Source: Oscillospiraceae bacterium
GTDB lineage: Bacteria; Bacillota; Clostridia; Oscillospirales; Acutalibacteraceae
DNA length: 50,619 nucleotides
Assembly (NCBI GenBank): GCA_031275995.1
Contig: JAISNY010000042.1
Span: forward strand, 1 to 50,619
Reading direction: 5' to 3'
Shown here: positions 1-8,910 of the stretch, in pieces
Layout: each line of letters begins with the position of its first letter
Numbering within the stretch: position 1 is the stretch's first letter
Program-made: the position numbers and the translations under genes
Notes under the pieces: model-generated
Told to the model about the DNA's origin: nothing
The model's database searches: none
The model's input: only the letters and a program-made list of their open reading frames with translations

Positions 1-45
1 TCAAAATAAAATCTATTCTTAAACTGCGCTCGCATCGGTCCTTTC

Positions 46-75
46 ATCCTATCATACCTTTGAACTTTTTGTCAA
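46..75 (-). promoter_or_regulatory. possible sigma-A promoter firing out of the left edge
   Basis: On the minus strand a TTGACA box (70-75) is followed after 18 nt by TAGGAT (46-51). An overlapping TATGAT lies too close to serve as the -10. An ATG at 35-33 opens a frame that runs off the window, but it would sit almost at the transcription start, so the driven gene more likely begins beyond the window. The box is seen; the role is inferred. Confidence 0.35.
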
Positions 76-173
76 GCATTTTATATCTTTTTTTATTTTT
101 CAGCGAAATTAATAAAAAACCTAAAATTCATATATTAAAATTACAGTAATTTTTTGGCAAAATTTATCATAGG

Positions 174-1871
174 CTATAACTTTTTTGAATTTGTTTGTAA
201 ATTCATCATTCGTTTTCCACGTAATTTTTTGTGATAATTAATAGCAAATCTATGAACTTCTGTTTGAATTTTGGCAATAAAATTGTAAATTTCAGACTTA
301 TCTTTTATTTCAAAATTTCCAGAAATACCAACTAAAGCCTTGGTTTGGTGGCGGTTGTCCTTTGCCATTCCAAAAACAGGAACGTCTATATTGAAAATTC
401 TTAGTACCTCAACCGCTACGTTTACATGAGCGCTTCCACCATCAATTAAAACTAAATCGGGCAAAATAGAAAAGCAATCTTTAGAATTTTTGCAAAATTT
501 ATTATATCTTACGAACCTTCTTGTCAGCATTTCTCTTAATGATGAATAATCATCATTAAAATCTTGACTTATTTTAAACTTTCTATAATTTTTTTTAAGA
601 GGTACCCCATCCTTAAACACAACCATAGCGCCTACATTTTCAGAACCGTGCGTATTCGAAATATCATAACTTTCAATGTAATTTAACTTACCATTAATGT
701 TCAAAAAATTAGAGAGTTTTTCTAACAAACTTAACTTTGGATAATCTTTAATATTATTATCTAAAAAATATTTAGCATTCTGTGAACATAATCCAACTAA
801 TCGAGATTGCTTTCCAATTTTTGGGACAGAAATCTTTATTTTTTTCCCAAACCTAATAAATAACCATTTTTTTATCAAAGCTTTGTCATTAAGTTCTCCA
901 TCTAACGTAATTTGTTCTGGGGCATCTTTTTGAGTAAAATAGTAGGATTTTATGAATTCCGAACGCAAATGTAACAAATCTTCATCACTGTCTAAGAAAA
1001 AACTTTCAGTTGTGTACAGATTTCCGATATGAAATTTGAATATTTCCACCTGAACTTTTTTAAAATTTTGTACAAAGGAGATAACATCTTGTTCTGCAAC
1101 ACTACTGCATACTATGTTTTGTTTTTCTTCCAACCGAGACAAAGCTCTGATATTATCTCTGATTTTAGCAGCTTTTTCAAACTCCAAAATGTTCGCAAAA
1201 GCAATCATTTCAGAACGCAATTTTTTTATAAGTTTGAAATTGCCATTTTTCAAAAAATCCAAAGCATTTTCAAAATTTTTTTCATAATCTTCTTTTGTAA
1301 TCGCACCGGAACAAGGAGCTGAACATTTATTTATATAAAAATTCAAGCAAGGCCTTTGATAAATTTTAGAATCCGATTCAAATTTTTTTCTGTTACAAAC
1401 AGAAATTCTAAATATCGAACAAATTTTATAAAAAATTTCTCTAATATTAAAATTTGTATATGGACCTAAATATTTAGCACTATCATCATCCTTTTTAGAA
1501 ACGAAATCCATTCTCGGCCAACCATCGTAAGTTATCTTAATATAATGGTAACCTTTGGAATCTTTTAATAAAATATTGTACTTTGGAGAATAAATCTTAA
1601 TTAAATTACATTCTAAAACTAAAGCTTCATATTCACTGTCTGTTATAATAAAATCAAAGCTGTTGACCATACTCATCATTTTTTGTGTTTTTAACGAATC
1701 GCTAATACGTAAATATTGTCTAAGTCTAGCTCGCAAAACTTTCGCTTTTCCAATATAGATTATCTTACCAGAAGAATCCTTCATAAGATAAACACCAGGT
1801 TTTGCCGGCGCTTTTTCCACTTCTAACTTAAATTTTTCAGGAATATCTTGAAAAGCTTCGGCGCTAGTCAC
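174..1871 (-). CDS. uvrC: UvrABC excinuclease subunit C, lacking the C-terminal HhH domain
   Basis: Makes the two incisions flanking a DNA lesion in nucleotide excision repair, acting with UvrA and UvrB. The N-terminal GIY-YIG nuclease is clear (GVY near residue 26, YIG near 39). A UVR/UvrB-binding helix pair follows (FEKAAKIRDNI), and then the RNase H-like second nuclease (SYDISNTHG, LVLIDGG). The protein stops at 565 residues, just after HRFAINYHKKLRGKRM. Family members normally continue there into a tandem helix-hairpin-helix DNA-binding domain and reach about 600 residues. No HhH remnant is visible downstream. The GTG start overlaps the end of rimM by 8 nt and has AAGGA about 7 nt upstream, so it is translationally coupled. 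Identity is certain; whether 5' incision still works is open. Confidence 0.97.
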   Translation of the reverse strand: MTSAEAFQDIPEKFKLEVEKAPAKPGVYLMKDSSGKIIYIGKAKVLRARLRQYLRISDSLKTQKMMSMVNSFDFIITDSEYEALVLECNLIKIYSPKYNILLKDSKGYHYIKITYDGWPRMDFVSKKDDDSAKYLGPYTNFNIREIFYKICSIFRISVCNRKKFESDSKIYQRPCLNFYINKCSAPCSGAITKEDYEKNFENALDFLKNGNFKLIKKLRSEMIAFANILEFEKAAKIRDNIRALSRLEEKQNIVCSSVAEQDVISFVQNFKKVQVEIFKFHIGNLYTTESFFLDSDEDLLHLRSEFIKSYYFTQKDAPEQITLDGELNDKALIKKWLFIRFGKKIKISVPKIGKQSRLVGLCSQNAKYFLDNNIKDYPKLSLLEKLSNFLNINGKLNYIESYDISNTHGSENVGAMVVFKDGVPLKKNYRKFKISQDFNDDYSSLREMLTRRFVRYNKFCKNSKDCFSILPDLVLIDGGSAHVNVAVEVLRIFNIDVPVFGMAKDNRHQTKALVGISGNFEIKDKSEIYNFIAKIQTEVHRFAINYHKKLRGKRMMNLQTNSKKL

Positions 1872-2364
1872 AAAAAAATCCTTCGATTGGCCTAATTAAT
1901 ATCAATTTATTCCTTGAATCTACATTAACAACCATTTCCGAAATTGCAGGTAAAAGGTACTTTCCGCCTTCGGCTGATTTTATTTCATATACATCATTTG
2001 CATTAGTGTTAAAAATTTTCTCCAAAAAACCATATTTCCTCCCGGAATCAGCATCTATCACATTAAAGTTGAGCAAATCGCTGACAAAATATTCATGATT
2101 CCCAAGAGTCAAATCATTCTTCCTGACAAAAATTGAATCTTTATAAAATTTTTTTATCATTTCTTTGGCATCAAATTCCACTTTTAGAAAAAGAATACCA
2201 AAACTAATACGCGAACAAACCGAAGATATTCTTTTCCCTGAACTAACGAAAAATTCGCTAACACCTTCCAAAAACCGTGCAGCAAACTGAAGGCGAACTC
2301 TCAACTCACCTTTACCGTTAATGCCGCAAACCTGGCCAATCATCACAAAATCATCATGTTTCAT
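1864..2364 (-). CDS. rimM: ribosome maturation factor RimM
   Basis: Assembly factor for the 30S subunit head, binding S19 and helping 16S rRNA processing. The start of the RimM beta-barrel is recognisable (MIGQVCGINGKGELRV), and the C-terminal PRC-barrel part contains YLLPAI and an ending of the IRPIEGF type. At 166 residues the length is normal. It begins on the base after the rpsP stop codon and overlaps uvrC, so it is translationally coupled on both sides. The usual downstream partners trmD and rplS are absent and uvrC takes their place. Confidence 0.9.
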   Translation of the reverse strand: MKHDDFVMIGQVCGINGKGELRVRLQFAARFLEGVSEFFVSSGKRISSVCSRISFGILFLKVEFDAKEMIKKFYKDSIFVRKNDLTLGNHEYFVSDLLNFNVIDADSGRKYGFLEKIFNTNANDVYEIKSAEGGKYLLPAISEMVVNVDSRNKLILIRPIEGFFCD

Positions 2365-2604
2365 TTAAATCAAAACCTTATCGATCATACTTTTTACCGT
2401 CCGAGTCGGCACGGCACCCTTCAATAACCATTCTCTGGCTTTAACTTCGTTAATCTTAAATCTGTCCTGCTCCAATAACGGATCATAATGCCCCAAAATC
2501 TCTATAAACTTACCATCGCGCGGAGAACGCGAATCCGCAACCACCACCTTATAAAACGGTCGCTTGTGCGAACCTCTTCTGCACAACCTTATCTTCACTG
2601 CCAC
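2365..2604 (-). CDS. rpsP: 30S ribosomal protein S16
   Basis: Small-subunit ribosomal protein needed for 30S assembly. The start [20 protein letters not shown] and the [15 protein letters not shown] stretch are diagnostic of bS16. The 79-residue length is typical. It lies between ffh (18-nt gap) and rimM (no gap). Many Firmicutes place a small KH-domain gene between rpsP and rimM; it is missing here. Confidence 0.98.
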   Translation of the reverse strand: MAVKIRLCRRGSHKRPFYKVVVADSRSPRDGKFIEILGHYDPLLEQDRFKINEVKAREWLLKGAVPTRTVKSMIDKVLI

Positions 2605-2622
2605 AAAACCACTCCTTTTGAT

Positions 2623-3939
2623 CTATCTCTTAAACAAAAACTTGGAAACAAACCCTCCACCCTTAATGCCACCGAAATTCTTGAACATCTTCCGAGTTAA
2701 CTCAAAATTCTTGAAAAACATATTAACTTGATCAACTTTATTACCGCTACCAAGCGCAATTCGACGTCTTCGAGACGAATTGATAATCTCGGGGTTTGAG
2801 CGCTCGTTGGGGGTCATAGAAAAAATTATCGCTTCAACTCTGATAACCATTCTATCATCAAAATCTAAATTGTTCAACCCCCCTATCGGAAGCTTTTCAA
2901 TTAAAGATTTTAAAGGACCCAATTTCTTCATCTGAATAACCATATTTAAAAAATCGTTAAAGTCAAATTTGTTTCTTTTAAGCTTTTCTGCAATCTTTTC
3001 CGCACTCTCACTATCAAAATTCGCCTGAGCATTCTCTATCAAAGAAAGAACGTCGCCCATCCCCAAAATTCTAGAGGCCATCCGCTCGGGGAAAAATTGC
3101 TCAAAATTTTCAACTTTCTCTCCGGTACCAACAAACTTTATCGGTTTGCCTGTAACATGCTTAACTGAAAATGCCGCACCACCTCTTGCGTCGCCGTCAA
3201 ATTTTGTAAGAATTACTCCCGAAATACTAATCTTTTCATCAAAAGTTTTGGCAACATTTACTGAATCTTGGCCTATCATAGAATCCACAACTAGCAAAAT
3301 TTCGGCAGGGTTGACTACCGATTTAATTTCTTGAAGCTCCCGCATAAGGGGTTCATCAATTTGAAGCCTACCTGCCGTGTCTATAATCAAAACATTTCGA
3401 TCGTGATCTTTTGCGTGTTGCAGTGCGTTTTGAGCAATTTTTGCAGGTTTTTCGTCTTCTTGCGAGAAAACGTCTATGGAAACACCTTTTGCGAGAACTT
3501 CAAGCTGCTTTATCGCGGCCGGCCGGTATATATCGCATGCGGCAATTAAGGGAAAATATCCCTTTTTTCTTAAGAATAATGCAAGCTTAACACATTGAGT
3601 GGTCTTACCTGAACCTTGCAACCCGCAAAGCAGTACGACCCCTGGGGAACCACTAACTTTAAGTTCATGAGTTCGACCGCCGAGTAAAGAAACAAGTTCC
3701 TCGTTAACAATTTTAACAACCATTTGCGCAGGAGTAAGACTTTTTAAAATTTCAGAGCCTACGGCACGCGCGGTTACCCTTTCAATAAAATCCTTCACTA
3801 CAAGATAGTTAACGTCTGCCTCTAGAAGTGCCATCTTGATTTCTCGCATCGCAACCTTTATATCATCTTCGCAAAGCCTACCTTTTGAACGAAGCCGTTT
3901 AAATGCACATGAAATCTTTTCAGTCAAATTCCCGAACAT
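2623..3939 (-). CDS. ffh: signal recognition particle GTPase Ffh (SRP54)
   Basis: GTPase subunit of the signal recognition particle. It binds 4.5S/scRNA and signal peptides and docks nascent membrane proteins at FtsY. The NG domain shows the P-loop LLCGLQGSGKTT, DTAGR and TKFDGDARGG; the C-terminal M domain carries the RNA-binding SRRRRIALGSG. I start at the internal ATG at 3939 (MFGNLTEK) because it matches the family N-terminus and has GGGGTGAAGG immediately upstream. The frame is open further, to 3972. The product is about 438 residues and ends without the Met/Gly-rich tail common in other species. It is first in the ffh-rpsP-rimM-uvrC operon. Confidence 0.97.
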   Translation of the reverse strand: MFGNLTEKISCAFKRLRSKGRLCEDDIKVAMREIKMALLEADVNYLVVKDFIERVTARAVGSEILKSLTPAQMVVKIVNEELVSLLGGRTHELKVSGSPGVVLLCGLQGSGKTTQCVKLALFLRKKGYFPLIAACDIYRPAAIKQLEVLAKGVSIDVFSQEDEKPAKIAQNALQHAKDHDRNVLIIDTAGRLQIDEPLMRELQEIKSVVNPAEILLVVDSMIGQDSVNVAKTFDEKISISGVILTKFDGDARGGAAFSVKHVTGKPIKFVGTGEKVENFEQFFPERMASRILGMGDVLSLIENAQANFDSESAEKIAEKLKRNKFDFNDFLNMVIQMKKLGPLKSLIEKLPIGGLNNLDFDDRMVIRVEAIIFSMTPNERSNPEIINSSRRRRIALGSGNKVDQVNMFFKNFELTRKMFKNFGGIKGGGFVSKFLFKR

Positions 3940-4007
3940 ACCTTCACCCCACTGCATTGATTTTAACATCATATTGCGTCCGCCGTCAACGTAGGCAAAA
4001 ACTCTGC

Positions 4008-4036
4008 TTTATACACAAAATTTCAAAGTAGTTGAA
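4008..4036 (-). promoter_or_regulatory. probable promoter of the ffh operon
   Basis: Minus-strand TTCAAC (4031-4036), 17-nt spacer, TATAAA (4008-4013), about 70 nt upstream of the chosen ffh start. Spacing and -10 are good. A GGTGGC/GCCACC inverted repeat further upstream (about 4078-4110) could help terminate glyA transcripts. Confidence 0.45.
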
Positions 4037-4186
4037 AATTTTCTTAAAACTTGTTCAAGATGAAAAAGAGTGTCCGCGGTGGCATTCCAAAAATAAAAAG
4101 ATAGCCACCGTAAACAATTTTAGTATAGTTTATGGGAAAAGCCCGGAAGAAACCAAAATACTATTGATTTTTATTTTTACAAAGTT

Positions 4187-5443
4187 TTAAAAATTTTTAT
4201 AAATTGGATATTTCTTTACAAGTTTGCTTACTTCCTCTATAACTAATTCGAAATTTTCATCGTAATTTTTATGTATCAATTGGATTAATTCCGCGATTTT
4301 TTCGGAATCATGAATTTTCATGCCACGGCTTGTGATAACCGCGGTTCCTATTCTTATTCCGCTTGTTATTTCCGGGCTGCGCGTTTCACCCGGAATAGTA
4401 TTTTTGTTAACGGTAATATTTACTCTATCAAGGCGTTTTTCTAGTTCATATCCGGTTACTTCAGACTCGCTCAGATCTAAAAGAAGGAGATGGTTATCTG
4501 TTCCTCCGGAAACGAGCTTCATACCAAGTTTTATAAACGAGGAGGCCATGGCTGAACAATTTTTTACTACATTTCGGATATAATCTTTGAAATTTTCGCT
4601 CATAGCTTCTTTAAAGCAGACAGCTTTGGCGGCGATGATATGCATAAGAGGGCCGCCTTGTATCCCTGGAAAAACAGATTTATTAATTTTTGATTCAAAT
4701 TCTTTACGGCACAAAATCATACCTCCACGAGGACCGCGCAATGTTTTGTGAGTTGTCGTGGTAACAAATTCAGCATAAGGAACCGGGTTTTGATGAACTC
4801 CAGCGGCAACAAGGCCGGCAATATGAGCCATATCAACCATAAGCATCGCACCAGATTCATCGGCAATTTTTCTGAATTTTGAAAAATCAATTTCGCGAGG
4901 GTAAGCGCTAGCGCCGCAAACTATCATCTTAGGGCGACATTTGAGAGCTATATCAAGAACTTCGTCGTAATCTATCATGCAAGTATTTTTGTTTACTCCA
5001 TAAGGAACAAATTTATAGAACCGTCCCGAGGAATTAACTTTTGAACCATGCGTTAGATGTCCGCCCTCCGATAGCTTCATCCCCATAACGGTATCTCCGC
5101 ACTCAAGCGCCGCATAATAAACTGCGGAATTGGCTTGTGCTCCCGAATGGGGCTGAACATTTACGCTTTCCGCGCCAAAAATAGCTTTAGCTCGCTCTAT
5201 AGCCAAATTTTCCGCTTTATCTACAAATTCACAACCACCGTAGTAACGTCTAGAAGGGTAGCCTTCCGCATACTTGTTATTCATGACGCTGCCCATAGCG
5301 GCCATTACAGCTTCGGATGCTATGTTTTCAGAAGCAATTAGCTCGATGTTTTGCTGCTGCCTAATTAATTCCTCAGTGACAGCGTTTGCAATATCCGGGT
5401 CGCATGAACGAATGGTTTCTATACTTGTGCCGATAAAATCCAT
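4187..5443 (-). CDS. glyA: serine hydroxymethyltransferase
   Basis: PLP enzyme converting serine plus tetrahydrofolate to glycine plus 5,10-methylene-THF, the main one-carbon source. Diagnostic stretches are [26 protein letters not shown], the substrate-site [10 protein letters not shown] and the PLP-lysine motif [15 protein letters not shown] choose the ATG at 5443 ([11 protein letters not shown]), preceded by AGGAGAA at good spacing, giving 418 residues, the normal size. It is a single gene with its own promoter: TATAAT at 5467-5472 and a palindrome immediately upstream of that -10. Confidence 0.98.
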   Translation of the reverse strand: MDFIGTSIETIRSCDPDIANAVTEELIRQQQNIELIASENIASEAVMAAMGSVMNNKYAEGYPSRRYYGGCEFVDKAENLAIERAKAIFGAESVNVQPHSGAQANSAVYYAALECGDTVMGMKLSEGGHLTHGSKVNSSGRFYKFVPYGVNKNTCMIDYDEVLDIALKCRPKMIVCGASAYPREIDFSKFRKIADESGAMLMVDMAHIAGLVAAGVHQNPVPYAEFVTTTTHKTLRGPRGGMILCRKEFESKINKSVFPGIQGGPLMHIIAAKAVCFKEAMSENFKDYIRNVVKNCSAMASSFIKLGMKLVSGGTDNHLLLLDLSESEVTGYELEKRLDRVNITVNKNTIPGETRSPEITSGIRIGTAVITSRGMKIHDSEKIAELIQLIHKNYDENFELVIEEVSKLVKKYPIYKNF

Positions 5444-5475
5444 TGTAAATTCTCCTATCAATCAAAATTATAAAC

Positions 5476-5489
5476 ACCTGATATCAGGT
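5476..5489. promoter_or_regulatory. 14-bp palindrome in the glyA promoter spacer
   Basis: ACCTGATATCAGGT is a perfect palindrome. It fills the region just upstream of the glyA -10 (TATAAT on the minus strand, 5467-5472), between glyA and the divergent small ORF at 5558. The position suits an operator for a dimeric repressor. No regulator is identified. Confidence 0.4.
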
Positions 5490-5557
5490 TAAAACTAAAA
5501 AGGATATTCGTCAAAATTGTTACAATATGAATTTTAGGAACTAATAAGGATACTTTT

Positions 5558-5761
5558 GTGTTACTGTTGGTTGTCGTGACAAAAGAAATGATTCAAGAAT
5601 ACGTTGAAAAACAATTTGAACACGGCCAAAAAAATTTAAATATAGAATCGTATAGGAACGGTTTAAGCTGGAATTCACGACTTTCAGTCGCAACAAAAAA
5701 TCTTTCTTTAGAAAAGAAGTTTTTTAAAAATCTTAAATCACGAATGGGCATTAAGCTTTAG
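5558..5761 (+). CDS. small basic hypothetical protein
   Basis: 67-residue ORF with a GTG start and a good AAGGA box 7 nt upstream. TGTTACAAT (5518-5526), an extended -10-like sequence, lies about 30 nt before it. The product is Lys/Asn-rich, with a short hydrophobic start (LLLVVV) followed by polar, probably helical sequence. I recognise no family. It runs divergently from glyA and overlaps the 3' end of spoIIP by 11 nt, tail to tail. The expression signals favour a real gene, but the length leaves room for chance. Confidence 0.4.
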   Translation: MLLLVVVTKEMIQEYVEKQFEHGQKNLNIESYRNGLSWNSRLSVATKNLSLEKKFFKNLKSRMGIKL

Positions 5762-6815
5762 AAAAAAGCGAACTCACCGCTTTGCCCACCATGGCACCTG
5801 AGCGTTTCGCTTCTTCTGGAGTATTGACGTCGCTCCCTACCTCTATAAGTAATGACCCCGGAGTTAAGTCTTGATTGTATTTAACGTTTGAATGAAGTAA
5901 AGCACGTGTTACCCCGGGAAAAAGGTTTTCACATTGCCTTTGCAAATGAAGAGCTAAAGTTAAATTTTTTTCCCAATTCGGATAAGGAGATTTTGATGAG
6001 GCTCCGCAGCCACAGATAATCATTATTTGAGCAGCCTTTTGGCCGTTAATAGTGAATACGGGCTTTATTTTCCCGTTTGCGCCATCCAAAATGCTGTCAC
6101 GATGAATATCAAGAACAATTTTTATTGTAGGATATTTTTTAACGTTAGCTTTTACAGTTTCGGCACTCCGGGAATAAGAACCAGTGTAACTTGGAAGATC
6201 GTGTATTGTGGTTTCATGAATGGTTTTTATTCCACATTCTTCAAGAGCTTTAGCTATTTCTTTCCCAACAGCTACGACGTTTTCACTCGGATTTTGTGAG
6301 CGTGGATAAAACGTTTCGTCAAAATATTCGCTATCACATGAATTATAACTTTCCGTAGTATGTGTATGGTAAATAAGAACCGCAGGTTCTCCTTTTTTTG
6401 GGGTTTTTAAATTCAATTTTCGCGATAAATAATCTTTAATTTCAACTTCCCTACCGGTAGTATTTTTAAAGTAAAAGTTTTCAAATCGAGTTCCATTTGC
6501 AGAATATTTAATTTCTGTTATCTTGCTTTTTTGCCCCAAAGAATTATTCTTTGTTTCTTGTTTTTCAACGTATTTTTCAGTTAAAGTTTCATCGTCAAGA
6601 TCTGCTTCAGTTTCGTGTAAATCTTCAAATGGTTGTTTATTAAAAGTTGATTTAAAAAATACAAGTCTTGATGAAATTACCCCCAAGAAATCTAATTTTA
6701 AAACGTTAAATTTACTTGCTACCCGTATAATAGCAAAAAACAACATCAGTATTAAGGTCAAAAAAGAAAAAAACAAAGCAAAAAAATTTTCCAATCCTTT
6801 TTTTGAAATTACCAA
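5751..6815 (-). CDS. spoIIP: stage II sporulation protein P (peptidoglycan hydrolase)
   Basis: Amidase/endopeptidase of the SpoIID-SpoIIM-SpoIIP complex that thins septal peptidoglycan and drives engulfment of the forespore. After an N-terminal membrane helix (about residues 10-30) and a polar linker comes the catalytic domain. It carries the family signatures YHTHTTESY (about 150), a VLDIHRDS block and the C-terminal LIEVGSDVNTPEEA. I place the start at the TTG at 6815 because GGAGG lies 8 nt upstream; the in-frame TTG at 6830 would lie within or before that ribosome binding site. It is monocistronic, with gpr not adjacent. Confidence 0.95.
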   Translation of the reverse strand: MVISKKGLENFFALFFSFLTLILMLFFAIIRVASKFNVLKLDFLGVISSRLVFFKSTFNKQPFEDLHETEADLDDETLTEKYVEKQETKNNSLGQKSKITEIKYSANGTRFENFYFKNTTGREVEIKDYLSRKLNLKTPKKGEPAVLIYHTHTTESYNSCDSEYFDETFYPRSQNPSENVVAVGKEIAKALEECGIKTIHETTIHDLPSYTGSYSRSAETVKANVKKYPTIKIVLDIHRDSILDGANGKIKPVFTINGQKAAQIMIICGCGASSKSPYPNWEKNLTLALHLQRQCENLFPGVTRALLHSNVKYNQDLTPGSLLIEVGSDVNTPEEAKRSGAMVGKAVSSLFSKA

Positions 6816-6952
6816 TTTAACATCCTCCAAAATATCTAATAATTAAAATCATATAGCGCAAGTGAAATTTATAAGTACGGTAATTTTGAAAGGGCTCCAT
6901 TTGAGTAAGGAATCTGTTAAAGTTTGGATAATGGTTTTAATAAAATATTCAT

Positions 6953-7198
6953 TTATTTGAGATATTTTTTTTTGGTAGCTAAACCTCCGCGTATATGGCG
7001 CTGAGATTTATTTATCTCTAATATATTTTTCACTTCATAATAAAGGTTTTTGTTAAGTTCCTTTAATCTTTCAGAAACATCCTTATGGACAGTACTTTTG
7101 CTTACCCCAAAAATTTTAGCAGTACTGCGCACCGTAGCTTGGTTTTTTATTATGTATTCGCCAAGCTCGACGGCGCGCTCTTCAACTTGTCGATTCAA
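6953..7198 (-). CDS. spoIIID: sporulation transcriptional regulator SpoIIID
   Basis: Small mother-cell DNA-binding protein that activates and represses sigma-E and sigma-K genes. The single helix-turn-helix is plain (STAKIFGVSKSTVHKDVSER), followed by the basic C-terminal helix ending RHIRGGLATKKKY. At 81 residues it is normal length. The TTG start follows GGAGG with an 8-nt spacer. It lies between spoIIP and rseP. Confidence 0.97.
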   Translation of the reverse strand: MNRQVEERAVELGEYIIKNQATVRSTAKIFGVSKSTVHKDVSERLKELNKNLYYEVKNILEINKSQRHIRGGLATKKKYLK

Positions 7199-7542
7199 CT
7201 GTCAAGCCTCCGCAATGTTTGCTTGTGATTCTTGACAATTTATATTCGAGTTATCTCTAAATTATTTATAAAAAAATAATCGCAAATCGCAACACGTTTT
7301 TTCGATGTGACGCGTATTCCATTTTAATACCAATTTTACTTAATCTTTAATCGATCTTTGTTAGTTACTTAATGTTAAAAACTTGTTTTAGTTTATTCAT
7401 TCTTATACTCTCCACCCCAAACAAACTTTACTTTGTTAGTCTGGAAACAAGCAAGAATTGAAAAAAGACTCACCTCAAACCAAACAAACTCAAAGATTAC
7501 TTGGCGTTTGTTTTATCTTTTGCAGTGAGAAACCTTAAGGTT
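7199..7542. other. intergenic region with a dispersed repeat
   Basis: 344 bp between spoIIID and rseP. Apart from the repeat at 7413-7445 and a TTACTTGGC box at 7497-7505, shared with the second repeat copy, I see no gene. The part nearest spoIIID should hold its promoter, but I could not assign a convincing sigma-E site. Confidence 0.5.
7413..7445 (-). repeat. dispersed 3'-UTR repeat, copy 1
   Basis: 33-bp element, 29/33 identical to 23768-23800, with all four differences being transitions. It contains AACAAA and TTTGTT arms around a 6-nt loop. It lies just downstream of the rseP stop on the minus strand, suggesting a role in 3'-end formation or a small mobile repeat. Confidence 0.55.
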
Positions 7543-8607
7543 TTAGCGCCGGAACCATGCGCCAGCTATTCTTATTACATCATTGTACGTTATCGCTACC
7601 ATGAGAAGCATAAGAAGCGCGAAACCGATTGTATGATAAATTTCTTCCACTCCTTCTTTGAAGGGTTTCCCATAAATTTTTTCGGCTGCTAGAAATACAA
7701 TCCTGCCTCCGTCAAGAGCAGGAAAAGGAAGTAAGTTGAACATCCCAATACTAACAGTAAACATTTGCATGTAAAGAAGCATACTTATTAATGCTTCGTT
7801 AAATCCTTCTTTTAAACCCGACATGGCAAGCTCACCCACCTGAGCAACCATCCCTACCGGTCCTGCCATGTCTTTAAGTGTGAATTTTCCCGTAATTAAA
7901 CCATAGATGCTGAGCAGTGTCATCTTTATTAAGGAAGCAATTTGCAGGGCTGAATAATTAAGCACGTTAACTAGATTTTTCTTTGCTGCATTAACTCGAA
8001 AATCAATGACCGCGTGTTGTTTTGCGTCAGATCCGGAAATTGTCGTGAATTTTACGTTTTTAAGTGTGATGGGAATGCCATCACGCATAATTTCAACGGT
8101 GTATTCTTCAGATTCATTCAAGCGTAAAGCAAAAGATAAATCCCTGCCTAAATAAACTCTATATCCATTTATTGAACGAATTTCGTCGCCTACTCTAAGC
8201 CCCGTTTCGCTCGAAACAGAACCAGAATCAAATTGAGCCACTGTAGGTTCAGCGATAGGCCTAGCGCATGAAACGATAACTGCAAAAACAAAACCTAATA
8301 CAAGGTTCATGAATCCACCCGCAACCAAAACGATTACGCGTTTCCATAACTCCTTACTATTAAAAGAACTGGCGGTACCCGCTTTGCCTTCCTCTCCTTC
8401 CATAGCGCAAAAACCGCCAATAGGGATGCATCTTAATGAAAAAAGAGTCCCGCCTTTAGAGATTTTTAAAAATTTAGGACCCATCCCTATGGCGAACTCA
8501 ATAACATTCACACCGAATGCTCTTGCAGTTAAAAAATGGCCGAGTTCATGAATTACTATCACCAAATTGAACAAAAAAAACGCCCAGACATAAACGACAA
8601 AATTCAT
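7543..8607 (-). CDS. rseP: site-2 membrane metalloprotease RseP/RasP
   Basis: Intramembrane zinc protease that cleaves anti-sigma factors and leftover signal peptides. The zinc site HELGH is at residues 20-24 of the first membrane helix. A PDZ domain occupies the middle (VGDEIRSINGYRV), and the third metal ligand is in the NLLPFPALDGGR motif. I choose the ATG at 8607 (MNFVVYVWAFF), which has AAGGAGTG at ideal spacing, giving 354 residues. It stands alone, without the common neighbours dxr, cdsA or uppS. Confidence 0.96.
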   Translation of the reverse strand: MNFVVYVWAFFLFNLVIVIHELGHFLTARAFGVNVIEFAIGMGPKFLKISKGGTLFSLRCIPIGGFCAMEGEEGKAGTASSFNSKELWKRVIVLVAGGFMNLVLGFVFAVIVSCARPIAEPTVAQFDSGSVSSETGLRVGDEIRSINGYRVYLGRDLSFALRLNESEEYTVEIMRDGIPITLKNVKFTTISGSDAKQHAVIDFRVNAAKKNLVNVLNYSALQIASLIKMTLLSIYGLITGKFTLKDMAGPVGMVAQVGELAMSGLKEGFNEALISMLLYMQMFTVSIGMFNLLPFPALDGGRIVFLAAEKIYGKPFKEGVEEIYHTIGFALLMLLMVAITYNDVIRIAGAWFRR

Positions 8608-8910
8608 TTTGTTATCACTCCTTGAATCATACACGGCACAACACGCCGAATTGTAAATTATATGAATTATGAATTCAACCTGAAATTATTTTTTTATGTT
8701 TTTTAAAATGTAAAGTATACGGAAGCAAAGATTTGAATCTGTCTGCATTTTCTTTACATTAAATATATGTGCACACGTCACTAAATGCTCTATTAATTCA
8801 TTTCGTCTCTGCTGAATTTTTTAAATCGACAGCAGCGGTTTCATCATGCAAAACTTATGGAAATATTATACAATTTCCAATTTGTCTAAAATTTAAGCTC
8901 GAGGGTAAAT
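8608..8910. other. divergent intergenic region, no gene seen
   Basis: 303 bp between the divergent rseP and tilS genes, very AT-rich. It should carry both promoters. I see no ORF with a ribosome binding site and no RNA gene. Confidence 0.4.

Noticed and set aside
4078..4110. GGTGGC...GCCACCGCGG resembling a T-box tail
   Set aside because: The adjacent gene is ffh, no specifier stem is visible, and the loop between arms is a T-rich run; an inverted repeat or weak terminator is the simpler reading.
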